A stretch of DNA of 50,304 nt from positions 250,937 through 301,240 of the forward strand of contig JBNGIQ010009298.1 in NCBI GenBank assembly GCA_049999765.1, given 5' to 3'. The notes beneath the pieces are model-generated. The model saw only the letters and a list, made by a program, of their open reading frames with translations. It was not told where the DNA came from and searched no databases. Every line of letters begins with the position of its first letter. Positions within the stretch are counted from its first letter, which is position 1. This document shows, one piece after another, positions 9,931-22,744 of the stretch. This DNA is from Phaeoceros laevis. Taxonomy: Eukaryota; Anthocerotophyta; Anthocerotopsida; Notothyladales. Position numbers and translations under genes: made by a program.

Positions 9931-11583
9931 GGATGCAAGTGCATAGTACCACATATTCAAGCCACTCATACCACAGGACGACCAAGATGAGGTGGAGCTG
10001 TAATTGCAATACAATAATCTACATACAGGAAACGCCAGCAATCATGACAAGCCCCGGCCCTCCGAGTGGAAACCCTCACCACCATCGCCATGGGACGATC
10101 ATAAATGTAGATGGGATAGCGACAGACGTAAGTGTCACGGGGGCCCTTCAAGTGCGTCAACCGATGCGTGTTTTGATAGTAATGCTGCTTTTCCAATATG
10201 TGCTCCGAAACTGCATGGGGAGGAGGGATATGGCGGCCCATACCGATGAGCTCGATTGGCAAACACTACAGATTTCACAGGCCAATTGCTCTGCCAACCC
10301 AAGCCGGGAAGCACACAAGGCTAGCTTATTCGCTGACGTACTGCAAACTGCCAACGCACCATGTGAAGCTGTTGTGTTGAAGATGGAAATGTACCCAGCT
10401 GTTCCTTCAGCTCCTTGTTGCTTCCTAATTTCTTGAAATGCAAAAACGGTTTCATCAAATTCGGCCATCCACTCAAGACTTGCGGGCTGTCGGCTTCTCC
10501 AGTGGCTTGGTTTAATTTGTAATTAATCTACTTCAAGTTAGCCACAAGTCCAAGGCTCCGAGTCTCGCGCTGTTGTGCAACTCTTTTTTCTCATGCGGTC
10601 TGTTATGCTTCAAATGTCATGCCCTTTGAGCTTTTGCAACGTTTGGGGCTTTCCCGAGCCTTATCCATCTTGGCCGGCTCATTCTCATTGGCCTCTCCTC
10701 CTTTTTCCCACCTTGGTTTCCTTCTCAGCTCATCCTCATGGTTGACTTTTGTTTCCTCCTCTTTCTTCAAATTTTTCTTCTTGTTTCTTTTCTTCTCGTC
10801 AAGAAGGCCTACATTCCTGCCATGCTTTTTGTAGGTTTGATCGCATATATAGTCAAGTCTCCTCATTTTTAAAGTGATCTCTTGTATCTTAGCCTTGATC
10901 TCTGTGCAACCTTTGGCGGAGGTTGCCTCTTGCTGTTTCGTGCTCCTCATTCTCTTGTAGAACGGGCGCTGGCGTAACCTGTCCGAGACTCAGTGAAGAT
11001 ACTGCGTAGCATCGGCTTCCTTGAGGTAGGACACGTCTGTGATTGTATGCAGGGCCTGGCAACCTACATTTGCAGTTGCTACGAAATGTCTCCAGTGTCG
11101 GCAGGCAGGGCTCTTCCTTTCGGCCAGTCTTCCATGCGAAGCCTAGAGAAATTGGTGAGGATGCCTAACTGTATCTGTAGGTCGGCAGAGATAGTGTGGG
11201 AACAACGCTAGGTACCATGGTGTGACAGAGGACAAACCCGAATCTCTAACTTGTTCCAACGTATGAAGGTATCCGGTGTCGATTAGCGTTGGTTGTCAGG
11301 TGGTAACGATCGAATCGCTCATCATTTTCCTGGTGCACGGTTGATTTTGCAAGGTATTGGGTTTGGTTGGGAAGGAAAGGTTGTCCTTGGTACATGGTAA
11401 GATCTTAGAGGTGCTAATGGATGTCGACGGTGTTGCAGAATTATGGGAGTTGTTGATCGTCTAGACATTACTGTAGGACTATAACCACTTTGACAGGGGG
11501 AGAAAGATGTCAGTAAGTGAGGGATTGAGTGCTAGGGTATCAAGGTTGTTGTAGAGGTTGTCGTCCAGAGGTGGTTAGTCCAA
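9931..11583. other. Intergenic region upstream of the 11584 gene
   Basis: Several overlapping frames exist but none has a recognisable domain. A lysine/glutamate-rich minus-strand frame at 10603-10950 (start MRSTKQQEATSAKG) is compositionally coding-like, but it has no partner exons and reflects a CT-rich strand. The final few hundred bases should hold the promoter and 5' UTR of the plus-strand gene at 11584. Confidence 0.4.
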
Positions 11584-12942
11584 ATGGCTACCGTCCTTCG
11601 CCGGCGGCCTGCACATAAGAATAATTCTAATAAGGTTGTTGTGCAACAACCTGCTGCATCGTTCAGTAGCCAGCCAACAATGGGCCTTCCTCTGAAGGCT
11701 TTGGTCGTGGAGGATAGGATTGAGTCCGGGGGGAAGCCTAGCAGTAGTGGAAGCTCTAGTAGTCATACAGGGAGCAGCAGCAATGAGGTGAACGGCAGCG
11801 TGAGCTGTCTTTACGACCAGAAGATTTGCGTGACGTGTGCATGCCCTGCAGCTTGCTGCTTGTGCAGCACAGCGTACAGCAGCCTCAAGGGTGTGTCGTG
11901 GACAGAGAAGCTGAATGCTCCCGGTGACAGTAGTAGTAGTACCTCCGGGTCGGAAACCAACTTCAAGCCTGCTCCTGGTTGGGCTCAGAACGAAACTCTC
12001 TTCTTGGCTGCCGCGGCATCGCTTAGAGCCCTCAAGGGGCTGGTGTTCGCGTTGCAGAGGGCGAGTGGTCGGAGTTGGGCAGAGAAGGCCCTTGAGGCCC
12101 AAGCTAATGCTTGCATGTTCTGGGTGCAGGCTGCAGCCCATGCAGTTCAACCCAGTAGCTGGAAGCTCGGACGTGCTGAAGAGGAGGACCTGAAGGCTAG
12201 GTTTTCTGCCCCATCCAGTCAGAGAGATGCATTCCATGATGCAGAGATCTTGTTTGCTATACCTGCTAGTGAACTGCACACTGACCAAAGACCAGAGGGT
12301 AATGAGAAACGAAGAAAACGCAGTGCATCCAAGGTCATGCATTCCAAGGAAGGGTGGCAACCATGCTTATCCTTCTCCCCCACCCTGTCCTCTTCACCCT
12401 CTGGGTCCTCTGGGTTCTCTTTTATCCAAGGTGATGAGATGGATGGACCATCAGTGCTGGAGAGAGCTAGTTTGGAGACACTAGTGAACAACCTTGTGGA
12501 GAACCCCCTTTTGGAGAACCCCGGGTCAGCTGTCTCCTCCCAAGCCACAACCCCGGAGAAGGTATGCGCAGGGCCTCTTGTAGCCTCTGATAAACCAGCC
12601 AGTCCATCAGTTAACAGCCCTCACGAGGAAGCTCAGATCACCAAACATGGCAAGAGGCCAATCTCACCACCTGGAGCTGGAGCTCTGAAGCTCGAAAAGG
12701 AAACTGTGGTCATGGAAAGCATCGGGGAGGAGGACGCACATCGAGAGGTAAAGGTTTCCAGTGACACAACGGAAACTACTAAGGACCCAGTGAAAAACAG
12801 TCTATTTCCAGCCCTTGCAAAGAAGCCTGCAGAGACCTTGAGCAGAAAGCAGAAAAAGAACTTGAAGAAGAAGAACAAGAAGCTCCCGTCCCTGACGGTC
12901 ACCCCCAGAGGAAATGTGGAGCGTCCATCGTCTGCCAAATAA
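11584..12942 (+). CDS. Unrecognised intronless protein, 452 aa, Ser-rich with basic C-terminus
   Basis: A single long open frame starts at the ATG following ccaa at 11584 and ends at 12942. The N-terminal part contains a Cys cluster (CVTCACPAACCLC, about residues 81-93) followed by a Trp- and Ala-rich, probably helical block (SLRALKGLVFALQRASGRSW, about 148-167; ANACMFWVQAAAHAVQ). The middle is Ser/Pro-rich and likely disordered. The C-terminus holds a strong lysine cluster (SRKQKKNLKKKNKKLP), a candidate nuclear or nucleolar signal. No enzyme or DNA-binding domain is recognised. The gene converges on CFAP43, whose stop is only about 120 bp away. Length, codon usage and lack of stops argue for a real gene; its function is unknown. 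Confidence 0.75.
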   Translation: MATVLRRRPAHKNNSNKVVVQQPAASFSSQPTMGLPLKALVVEDRIESGGKPSSSGSSSSHTGSSSNEVNGSVSCLYDQKICVTCACPAACCLCSTAYSSLKGVSWTEKLNAPGDSSSSTSGSETNFKPAPGWAQNETLFLAAAASLRALKGLVFALQRASGRSWAEKALEAQANACMFWVQAAAHAVQPSSWKLGRAEEEDLKARFSAPSSQRDAFHDAEILFAIPASELHTDQRPEGNEKRRKRSASKVMHSKEGWQPCLSFSPTLSSSPSGSSGFSFIQGDEMDGPSVLERASLETLVNNLVENPLLENPGSAVSSQATTPEKVCAGPLVASDKPASPSVNSPHEEAQITKHGKRPISPPGAGALKLEKETVVMESIGEEDAHREVKVSSDTTETTKDPVKNSLFPALAKKPAETLSRKQKKNLKKKNKKLPSLTVTPRGNVERPSSAK

Positions 12943-13062
12943 GATTATTAGAACACTGACCAGTTTCTCAAGCTTCATCAAACCTTTCAAAATTTCTCTC
13001 TTTATAAAGGAAAAATTTGAGTCACCCAAATGTGGTTCAGAAAGCCTTCTACGTACTTACAT

Positions 13063-16000
13063 TCAGACTTTTGAGTCTTCCACCTTTCTTGTCCTAACTC
13101 GTCGATGAGATTTGTTCCTCTTGATGTGTTTGAGGGGAAGATTGGGGCGTGAGCAAGCCAAGACTCGATCGTACTCCTTCTTCAGAAAGGCTAGGTAGTC
13201 AAGTTGTGCTCTAGCTGCAAAGCACAAAATAGTTGGATATTAGCTGGTATCGAAATCATCTACGAACCACCAGAATTGAAAAGTTCTGGCCGTTAACCTA
13301 ATTCACGGAGTCGCCTCTGGTTGAATATGCTTTCGGTCCGCTGTTGGAGTGCAGCATCTTTGCTTTCCTTGGCAACTGATTCACATCCAGGCAAAAATCC
13401 ATCTGATCTACTGGGTGCACGAGGGCCTACCATCGAATTGCCGGAAAAGGAAGGCAAGTAAGACATGCATAATTGAACCCCGTGGTACCTACCAGCGCTA
13501 CTGCAAAGGCTCTCTTGGAAGCTGAACTCCTGAAATACCGCGGCTGCTTGGTTCTGGAGGTCTCCGTTCTGCTTCGTCACCAGTTTTGCCTGCCTCGTAA
13601 GTTGAAGCAAATTCGTCTCCTTTTCGAGGATCTTCTTCTTCTGCAAAGCCTCGTTGTGTTCTAACCTAATAAGGAGGAAACATTGTTACGAGCCCGCAAC
13701 TTCACATAGGTGCAATGATTGTTACAGCTGAGACCAAAGGGGTCAGAGGTGAACCTATTCTGAAGGGCAGCGCTCTCAGAAGCAAGCGACAAGTCCTCGC
13801 CCGTTTTGATAACATTCTGGAGCACTACAACATGACGGTATATATTTCCTTAGCCCGAAGAAGCATTCAATAGGTTGTCCCCGGCAAGTTGTCCCCGCCT
13901 CACCTTTAGTTGAACGTAGGAGTTGCAGATGTCGGACTTTCTCAATCAGGTTCCTTGTCAGCATTTTTAGATTCTTTATGTTCCATTGCACCTCAAATAT
14001 ACCTCTCTTAAAATTCTTGATCTGTATGAACATGTCGATCTGCCAACCAATACAGAGCCAGTTTGTTGAGAGTGAAGCTGAGAGTGAAGCTAACCCACTA
14101 GTATGCTGGACTTCCTACTATGATAATCCATACCTTGACATTTGCTCTCTGTAGGACCAGCTCATTAAACTCTTCAATTATAGTCCTTGCCATGAGAGAG
14201 GCGTCAGTGTAGTCACCCTCCAGAGGATTTAGTTCCATTTCTACAAGGCCAGCCTTCACGTGGAAAATAAGCTCCAAGTTTCTTCTCTGTTTCTCTCGAA
14301 ACTCGCGAAACTCTGCGCAACACATGTCAACAGGGAAAACATTTCCACATAAGCCCGAAGAGGATCCGACAAGCAGTTCAAAGTAACAGTATGAGGCGAA
14401 GGTTGTCATCGGGTACCGGTTAGTGTCCGTAGGGTTGCTGCTATTTGTTTACGGTTGATGTCATCAATTGCTAGCAGTTCATCCAGATAATTGGTCATCT
14501 CAGTTAGATGATGATGCATTCTCCTTACCTCCTCTTCTTGAGCAAGCTTTCTGTTTCTATATCTCAGAAATCTTTGCCACTGCTCCACCTCCATATCCTG
14601 TTTTCCCATATTGAACACAACGAGAATGGGCATGTGAAGGCAGGAAGAAGCCTGGACCTCTTTGATGCCGGACAGGGTTGTGAAACCCTTACCTCAGGCA
14701 TATCATTGACATTGTCAAGTTGAAAGACTAGTCCAGAGGCAGGTGAGGCAAGCTGCAGGACATTGTGTCAAAATATCGAGTCAATCAAGGTGCAAGCAGT
14801 CGACACTTCATCACACGACAATGGCTAGCTGACCATGACAGCGATTAAAACTTCAATTAGTGATGAACATACCCCATCCCTGCTTGTGCTTGTGTCTTTC
14901 TGACCGGCTTTGGGTGACTTTGCTTCTGTTCCTGTATGTTGTTTCCCCTTTTCACCTCTGTGCACACAAATTGGACGAAAAATTTGATCACAAATTGGGC
15001 TCTTGGTCATAGTTTCATCCCTGGCAGAAGTTAGCATGTATACTTAGCGGTCGTAGCTTGTCGTTTACGGAACAAACGGTACAGTTGTGACAGGAACTCC
15101 CCCAAGTCCTCAAATTCCTTCTTAAAATTTCTGTCTAGTGCCCTATCTTCCTCGACTACTTCTTGGTACTGCTCTCGATATGCATCAACCTGTGCCGCAA
15201 CGCTCTAGGTTATACTCCCCTGTTTCAAGATGTTCCTTTATAGCTCACTCCAACAACGCATGATTGTAAGCTCTTCTCTTCTCAACAAGGGTGATCCGTT
15301 ATTAAAAATACAATGGCAGGGCCTGAATTTTCACATTGTGATAAACATGACTTACCTCACGCTTGAACTCGGAAACTGCACTTACGGATGCTGCCTTCGC
15401 CACCTTAAGGGTATCAAGACTTTTCACAAGATCAACCTCTTTCTTTTCATCGAAGTATTCTTCTTGCTCAATTGCAAATGATAGTCTCGATATACTCTCC
15501 TCTATAGNNNNNNNNNNNNNNNNNNNNNNNNNNNNNNNNNNNNNNNNNNNNNNNNNNNNNNNNNNNNNNNNNNNNNNNNNNNNNNNNNNNNNNNNNNNNN
15601 NNNNNNNAGCCTTGTCCAGGCCCTGTATACCCAACCACGTTACTTACCTTGAGCCTGAAGCTAAACAAATCAGCCACGGCATTGTCAAAACCATCTGAAA
15701 GTTCCTCTATGTCTGCCTTCATCTTTCTCATTTCTGTCTCCTGTCCGCGAATCTTCTTCTCTTTTTCCTCCTTAATTGCCTGCAACGAAAGCAGCTATGA
15801 ATTCAAGTATGATTCTCCTGGGTTGGCACGAAAAAGATGGATGCTCCAAGATAACTAAGAGTACAACTGTACCGTAGAGTATAACATAGAGTACAACCTT
15901 CACTCTAGCATCAAATTCCTTTATTTCCTTAATTTGATCCTTGGTCATTTTCTTCATGTTTCCACTCATCCAGGCAGGTCTCGGTATCTCAGCTTCGACG

Positions 16001-19000
16001 ACTATAACTTCAACTTTGTGCTCCAGTTTACCTCCCATCATGTCATACAGCGCTCTCTCAGTCCAATTATTACTTGCTCGTATTCTTCACAAAATGACCC
16101 AGTAGTCACTAAAACCGTTTTGCTTTGTTCTATCTTTTAGGGATTAGACATTGAACTAGAAAGTGCAGGTTGGAAGCTCTCAGATTAGCTACCATCCACT
16201 TGCTGGTTTGTGTTCCTCATTCTAGTTGCTTCACATAGACCGTTTGATTTGTGCACTGACCTTTCCTGTTCATCCTCGAGCTTCTGTTGTTCTTCTGCAG
16301 CTGCACGCTCGGCCTTGTTGAGATATTTTTTGACAGCTATTTCCTCGTTCTTTACTGTAAATATCCTCTCCATCCCCTAAGTATAGTACCAAGCAGTGAG
16401 ATGGCAAAAGACATACACTTCCAAGCGGATTTCTGGCTTTGGGCAGTCGGATATACGTAGGAACAATTGCTACCAGCAAATAATGACTACTGGAGAGGCT
16501 TACAGGTGGCTCAATCATTGTCCCAGCAGGCACATATTTATCAGTAACTTGTAATGCCCTTTCTAAATCATGAATTCTGGCCAGAGCCTCCTTTATCTTA
16601 ACAATTCTTTGTTTCTTATCTTCTTGCAAAGCTGATAGTTTTTGGTTGAACCCGAGTCTGATTTCTTGTAGTTGCGCATGCAGTAGGAGCCTCTGCATGC
16701 ACCATTGAAATCAAGGTGCACTGCCAATGAAGAATTTCAACTTTCTTCTTAAGAATCTTTGCAAGGCAGTTTGATGTACCTGCAACCGTTTCCTCTTCGA
16801 AGTTGTTAATTCGTAGCCAGTGTACAAAAAACTCTCAAATGGGCTATTCTCAGGCAGATTAAGTGCCTTCTCTTCATCATCATCAACTTCTGCAACAGCT
16901 GGAGTGGGTGTAACAATGCTTTCAGATGCTTTATCAGACTGTTGAGCTGCTGCTTGAGCAGCTGCTTCTGCTGGGATAGGTGGAACAACACTGCCTCTCC
17001 TACTAGGAGTTGGATTGGCTCGAGGGGCCACATCTTGAGGAGCAGGAGCAGGGCTTGCTTCTGAACTTGATCCCAGAAGAGACTTGCTTTCCTCGGTGGC
17101 TATAGTAACGAGGATGTTAGTGTAAAGGTGAGGCACGATCTGTGTTTCTTGACTACAATATAAAAGACGTCAAGCGACAGCCAGTATGACATTTTCGTCA
17201 CAGTGCAAATTTTTCAATCAGCAAGGGTGGGAAGAGAGTACGAGAGTGGCCTACCCTTACTACGACTAGATGCAGCTCCATCAACAGTATTCTCTGTTGT
17301 ACTGCGTGTGGTTGAGCTTCGTGCTGTAGAGAGTCGTTGGGCAAGTGCCTTCTCATTTTCAACCATCATAGCCTTGTTCAGCTGGTTGATATAGAAGTGC
17401 TCATGCATCTCGACGTTTCGTAGAAGTTTTGCCACCTTGGATAGCCGAGTGTCAAACCCCGCCTTTACTAGAATAGGAAAACTCTGGACTTCATGCCCTT
17501 TGCTGAAAGGCCAAATAAAAATGCCTGCCAGATCAACGCAAGAAATACCAGAGGGTCAAATTAATGGAGTCATAGAACTAGAAAGGGCAATGATGCAAAT
17601 ACTACCGTAGATAGATACCAGGTTCTGCCATTGTACTCCAGCATTCGTTCTTAATATGTTGAACCAAAATATCTTTCTGCAGGTCTTCAACTCTGACCTG
17701 CGTGCAGTAATGCAAGATGGTAATGCAGTATACCTCCAAAATGAAGTCAAGAATAAGCATACAATACAGACGAGTCATACCTTCTCATGAGTAGCGGCAA
17801 CCTTCTCGTCTCCTTCCTTCCGTAGACATTTTTCTACGTCAATATCCACTATGAGCTCTTGCGGAGTTAACTTTTCCAGTTCAGGTGCCTTTCAAAGACA
17901 AACAACTTCATCAGTCAATAGACCCGGAAGAAGAGTGTTGCAAAATTTTGCAGTTGGTGTGATTCTTCTTTCATGTATACGCATGCAATCTGCCTGTCTA
18001 CGGCATGAACTACCTCTTTGTTTTTCTGAAGAACATCATTAAATTCCTTGCGGATAGCTGAGATGCGTTTCCGCATTTCGTTCTTGTACACTTCTGCTGC
18101 CATGAGGGACCTAAAGACAGGCAACAGATGATTCTTATTAATATTTAGCACTTGATGTAGGCTAGTATTGAAAGAAGCTATACATTAGCGCTACCTCTCT
18201 TGCAACTTTTTTTCGTGAGCCTCAACCATCGATAACTCATTGTTGTCACCCTCAGTTATCGTAGGCTTCTTCGTAAGATCCAAAGCAGTTGTTTCGTCTT
18301 TTGATCGAGCACCTAACTTATTAACCAGAGCAGACTACATAAGTTAGAGTGTGGAATGCTCGTGCAACTGCTATCTTTTATTATTTTTCCTATAGCTAAG
18401 TAGCGGTACGTTCATTTATCCTATTCCGTGACAAATTGCCACCAGATGTGCGGGTTTCATCACAGTGACAGTCGGCCCTTATGAACTGAATTCTCAGATT
18501 GTGTGTAGAGGTCACGAGATTACCTCCTCGTACTTTAACAATTCCTACATCTGCTGCATCACATGAGAAAATTAGACCAGTTTCACTTGTAGTGAAGAGT
18601 CTTCCTCCTGCTACAGTTGTACAAGTCATCCCCCCGCAGTAACCATCAAACATCTTGATCTCCAAAACCTGCAGGCAGACTAGAGCGGCAATGTTCAGAG
18701 GATCACCGTGTCTCATGCACAGTGTCCTTACTGTTTCAACACATCAATACACAATATCTAGGGTAAGATAAGAAGCCAGCACCAAGCTGATAGACTAAGT
18801 ATACTTCAAATACCTTTTGAGGAGGCTTGACCGGATCCAAAACAGAGGTCCTTATTTGCAAGACACCATCTTCTGCACCTGTGACTAGAATTGAAGCTTC
18901 CGCCAACAGCACTGCAAGACAAGTTACCGGTTAGCTAGTTTAGCGCGATGTAGCTGAAGCTCCTGCAGAAGCTCGTAGTAAGAATTGTTGTCGTACCAAT

Positions 19001-22000
19001 AGCATAACCAGGTTTAGCATGTGCTGGCAAATTATGTTGTGCATTATGAGGCATAGCATCTGATCCAGTCCATCCTTGCAAGCTATCAGGAAGCCTATAC
19101 AGCAGCAACTTCTTGTCTGCACCTAGCCCCCAGACAACTCGCCGCTCTACTCCCTCTTTCTCCAGGTAGTACTTTCCTACCACTATTGTTTGAAGCGGAA
19201 CTGCTGTACGGATGCTGCAAGACATCACACCATGTCAACTCAGCCATCCTGCTAGTGGAAACTCTCCAAATGCCACTTGAACACAGACATATTGCGAAGG
19301 CACACAAACACCATACTTCAGCAACACTGAACCTGATGCGCCTGGTTACTTTGGTGTCAAAAACGATGCCCCCTCCAGGAGCTCTCGTGGTTGGCACTTT
19401 TATGCGAGCAATTTCACCTCTTAGTAGTGATATCATTAGATACAAATCCTCATCACCTATTTGATATCTCCTGTTAGCTGTGACGTGACTCAACCAAATC
19501 AAGAGCAGGAGCTTTCTCGGAATGGCCAATCCAGAAAACAACCATTAATTGCACCTTTTGACTGGATGTCCCAAGCTATTGACAAAACGGGATCCTTCAT
19601 GAGTGCAAATCCAAGAAGTTGTAACTGCGACCAGTCAGGATTTTCACTCTGGAGGAAAAACACTTTGTCATCTTTCCGAGATGCAGCAACCAGAATTGGG
19701 CTAGTAGTATTAAAGAGTATCTGCAGACAATGTGATTCACATTAGTGACCTTGCCCACATGCACAAAACAAGCCAGCATATAAATACCTGGTAGCATGTA
19801 AATATTCTGTGCCTACCACATCCAAAGGACATCGATGGACTTTGCTCCGAAAAATTGGAGCACACCGCCCTGCCGAGTCCACCTTCAGGATGTAAACATC
19901 TCCATTGTTCGCTCCTGTGGCCACCACACACTGCCAACACGAGAGTTCACACTTAAACATACGATTTGGAATGCAGCTTCTATATGGACATATTAATTTT
20001 AAAAGAATGCAGGTGCACTATGCGCAGGGAACGAAATTGAGACTCGCCTACTAGAAAAGGAATATTGATTGCTGAAGTTTCCAGATTCAAAAAATGAACA
20101 TCGAATCTAGAAAATGCACTCTACAGAGCAATAAGAGGGAAGATTGTTGCTAATCACTTACAGCAGCTTCATGCGTTGTCAGGCAGTTTTGAATGGACTT
20201 GAATTGCTGTCTCGAGAGTTCCTTTCCCTTGTCAGAATCCCACACTCTTACTGTGCCATCGCAGCCACATGTCACTAATTGCTTTCCATCCCTGTACAGA
20301 CAAACAAGGAACTACGTGTCGAAAGTTCTTATTTGCAATATACCCTTTCATTAAGTAGATGTCCCACATATGACTGCATTGGACCAGATTTGGGCATCAG
20401 TGCCGAACCTCAGTGTACCAATTGCCAAGATTGCACCAGTATGATAAGTGCTTTGCCACTCCACTTGAGCAACTTGGGATGGCACAGGTGATTGAGGTTT
20501 TGCTTTGTTATCTGGCCCTGGCGTTTGAGGTTTACTCTTCGGATCCTGCTGTGCATGCCCTATTGTTGTTTGAGGTTTGGCCTGTTGGTCATGGTTTTTG
20601 AGCTCCTCCCCTTTCGAATCGAGGGGAGGTCCTTGGAGCAAATGTTCCAATAATGCTACTGATACACGGAGGGTAAGAAGTGTTCCATTGGAGGATCCCG
20701 CTAAAACTTGGCCTCCGTCATCTCTATATGCAATGGAGATGATATCAGGAACAGGAAGGTGGATCTCGCTCACAATACGGAGGTCCTGAGCATCTTGTTG
20801 CAATATCTGTGAAGCATCGTCCTCGCCACCTGGAACTCTGCTCCTTCAGTTTTAGACGTAGTACACACTGTAGGACTGACTATTATAAAGGAAAGCTCAT
20901 GCACAACTTTCAAGCTATGAGAACAAGTTCCTATCAATAGATTGCTGAAACAGAATGAAATGGATGCACAGTTCAAATAACCGCAAAACTCATTGCACCT
21001 AGCTTAAGCTTCTCTACCCATCGCACATGTCCCCCATCTGTAGCCAGAAGTAGATGTCCGTCCCTAACAAAAATGCTTGTTATGCTCTCAGCGCTCGGAA
21101 CCTTGCCCATTGCTTGCTGCAAGAGGTTGCTTGCTTCAAACTCCAGTTCATGAGGTCCAACATTGAACACAAGGATTTCTCCTCTTTGTCCAGCAGTGTA
21201 CAAAACGTTTGCCTCATAAGCCCATGAGTAGCAAAGAGGGAAGTGAGTCCCAACTTCGAGTTTCTTACAGGTGAAAGCCATTTTCTGAACGGTAAGAAAC
21301 CTGGGCTTAATGTTGTGTCATCAAACATTGTGTTGAAGGGTTTGTGGTCACATGAGAGTGCTCAAGAGAGGCAATAAATAGAAACATGCAAACGAGTTTG
21401 GAAAATACGTGATAGCTAGACTCGAAAGTCCATAAAAAAATCTCGCCATTCCCAAGAACGCACAACTGATTGTCATTCTCCGGGTTGAATGAAATGTCTT
21501 CTGTCACGCATTCACCCATGTGTCCTTCAACCAACTTCTCTACAATATTCGAATGGACAGTCCACAATATCTGCAGCCAAGATTGACTGCGTTGAAAGCG
21601 TCAGACGGACGGGACTATTCAGGTTATGGTTTGAATTGGAAAAACAATGTGCTAGGTTGCAGAAGACTGACCAAACGAAAATCGGGCTCACAAGAGGCGG
21701 TGGCAAATCGCTGAGCATGATGAGAGAACGCCATTGCAGATACCTCCAGCTCAGCCACATCTGCGAGAGCACATGCTCACCTATGAATCATGCGGAAAAC
21801 TTCCCCCCACATTTAGCAGAAACTACGAACAAACCCTGCAGAGCTGAGTGGACAGTCACCTGTGAGCTTTGCTATCAGCCTGTATCTATGATCCATACAA
21901 TCATGGATGTATACGGACGGTTTGAGCTCCTGAGCATTGTAAAATGTGTAGAATTTGGCATTCAGTCCTAAGCAATAAATCACATTGCTAAGTATCAAAT

Positions 22001-22369
22001 TGAAAGAGGATTCCACTACAAATACTTATCAAGCAAGGAGGATGAGCAATCACCTTTTCTGCATAAGCCATGTACTGAGTCTGGTGGTGGTAAGAGAGAG
22101 TAGAAATCCCAAACCCTTCGCCCCAAATAATGTGGGTGTTCTTTGCACCAGTAAGCGAGTAATAGCAAAGTCCATTGCCGGCGATGGACAAGGCTGTGGA
22201 ACTGTCAACGTAATAGACAGGTGCGCCCTGGTAGCCGAGAATGTATCTGCAGGAAAGAAACCATCAATTAAGTTGTATATCATACAAAAAGTGAATGCCA
22301 CATACCAGCAATTTTGACTTTGAACTCAATGCGTGCTCAGGTGACTTACTCCACAGCTAGTGCAGCCAT
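13063..22369 (-). CDS. CFAP43: Cilia- and flagella-associated protein 43 (CFAP43) homologue
   Basis: CFAP43 is an axonemal WD40/coiled-coil protein that works with CFAP44 in flagellar assembly and beating. Here it would act in sperm flagella. A 20-bp first exon (22369-22350, MAALAVE) splices to an exon beginning YILGYQGAPVYYVD. WD40 exons run to about 18400, for example GCDGTVRVWDSD at about 20230 and GAEDGVLQIRTSV at about 18870. The C-terminal half is coiled coil and carries CFAP43 signatures in order: NECWSTM (about 17650), FESFLYTGYELTTSKRKR (about 16810), LGFNQKLSALQEDKKQRI (about 16640), MMGGKLE (about 16040), NFKKEFEDLGEFLSQLYRLF (about 15100), VKAGLVEMELNPLEGDYTDA (about 14250), FKRGIFEVQWNIKNLKML (about 14000) and a final exon 13214-13063. 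Where I worked out junctions, they keep the frame through GT-AG introns. An assembly gap (15508-15607) probably removes some coding sequence. The order and number of motifs match the family's full length (about 1,600 residues). Confidence 0.87.
15508..15607. other. Assembly gap (100 N) inside CFAP43
   Basis: Placeholder gap between the exon ending ...DLFSFRLK (donor at about 15650) and the exon fragment starting IEESISRLSFAIEQEE that abuts the N run. That exon enters the gap in frame without an acceptor, so its 5' end lies in the missing sequence. Confidence 0.9.
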
Positions 22370-22620
22370 GATAGCTATGGCAAATGTCACAGCCTGCTCA
22401 CTTGACCGGAATTAGCAACAACGCTGAGCAAGTTACTTCATGGCCATTTAGTCATAGTTGCGCATTGAACAACACCTTATCTCACTCCACCGCATACAAA
22501 CCACTTGAATAAGCAAATCGTGCTAGACAATTTTGTTCTCAACCAAGCTTTATCCTAAGCAACGATGGCAACACAAGTTTAACAACAATACTGAAATACT
22601 GCACTGTATGTATGTACGAT

Positions 22621-22720
22621 GTAGGCGTATAGTATGTAGGCGCAGAGCATATTTCTTGGTAGATGTACTGTGTAGGCGTATAGTATGTAGGCGTAGAGCA
22701 TATTTCTTGGTAGATGTACT
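22621..22720. repeat. 51-bp tandem duplication
   Basis: gtaggcgtatagtatgtagg... begins at 22621 and again at 22672, with very few differences over about 49 bp. The period of 51 keeps a short frame open on both strands, but there is no other sign of coding. Confidence 0.8.
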
Positions 22721-22744
22721 CCGGTCCTTTGGATCACTAATTGC

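Noticed and set aside
9933-10436. 167-aa plus-strand frame as a gene
   Set aside because: No domain, low-complexity His/Thr content, overlapping frames of similar length on both strands, no splice or homology support.
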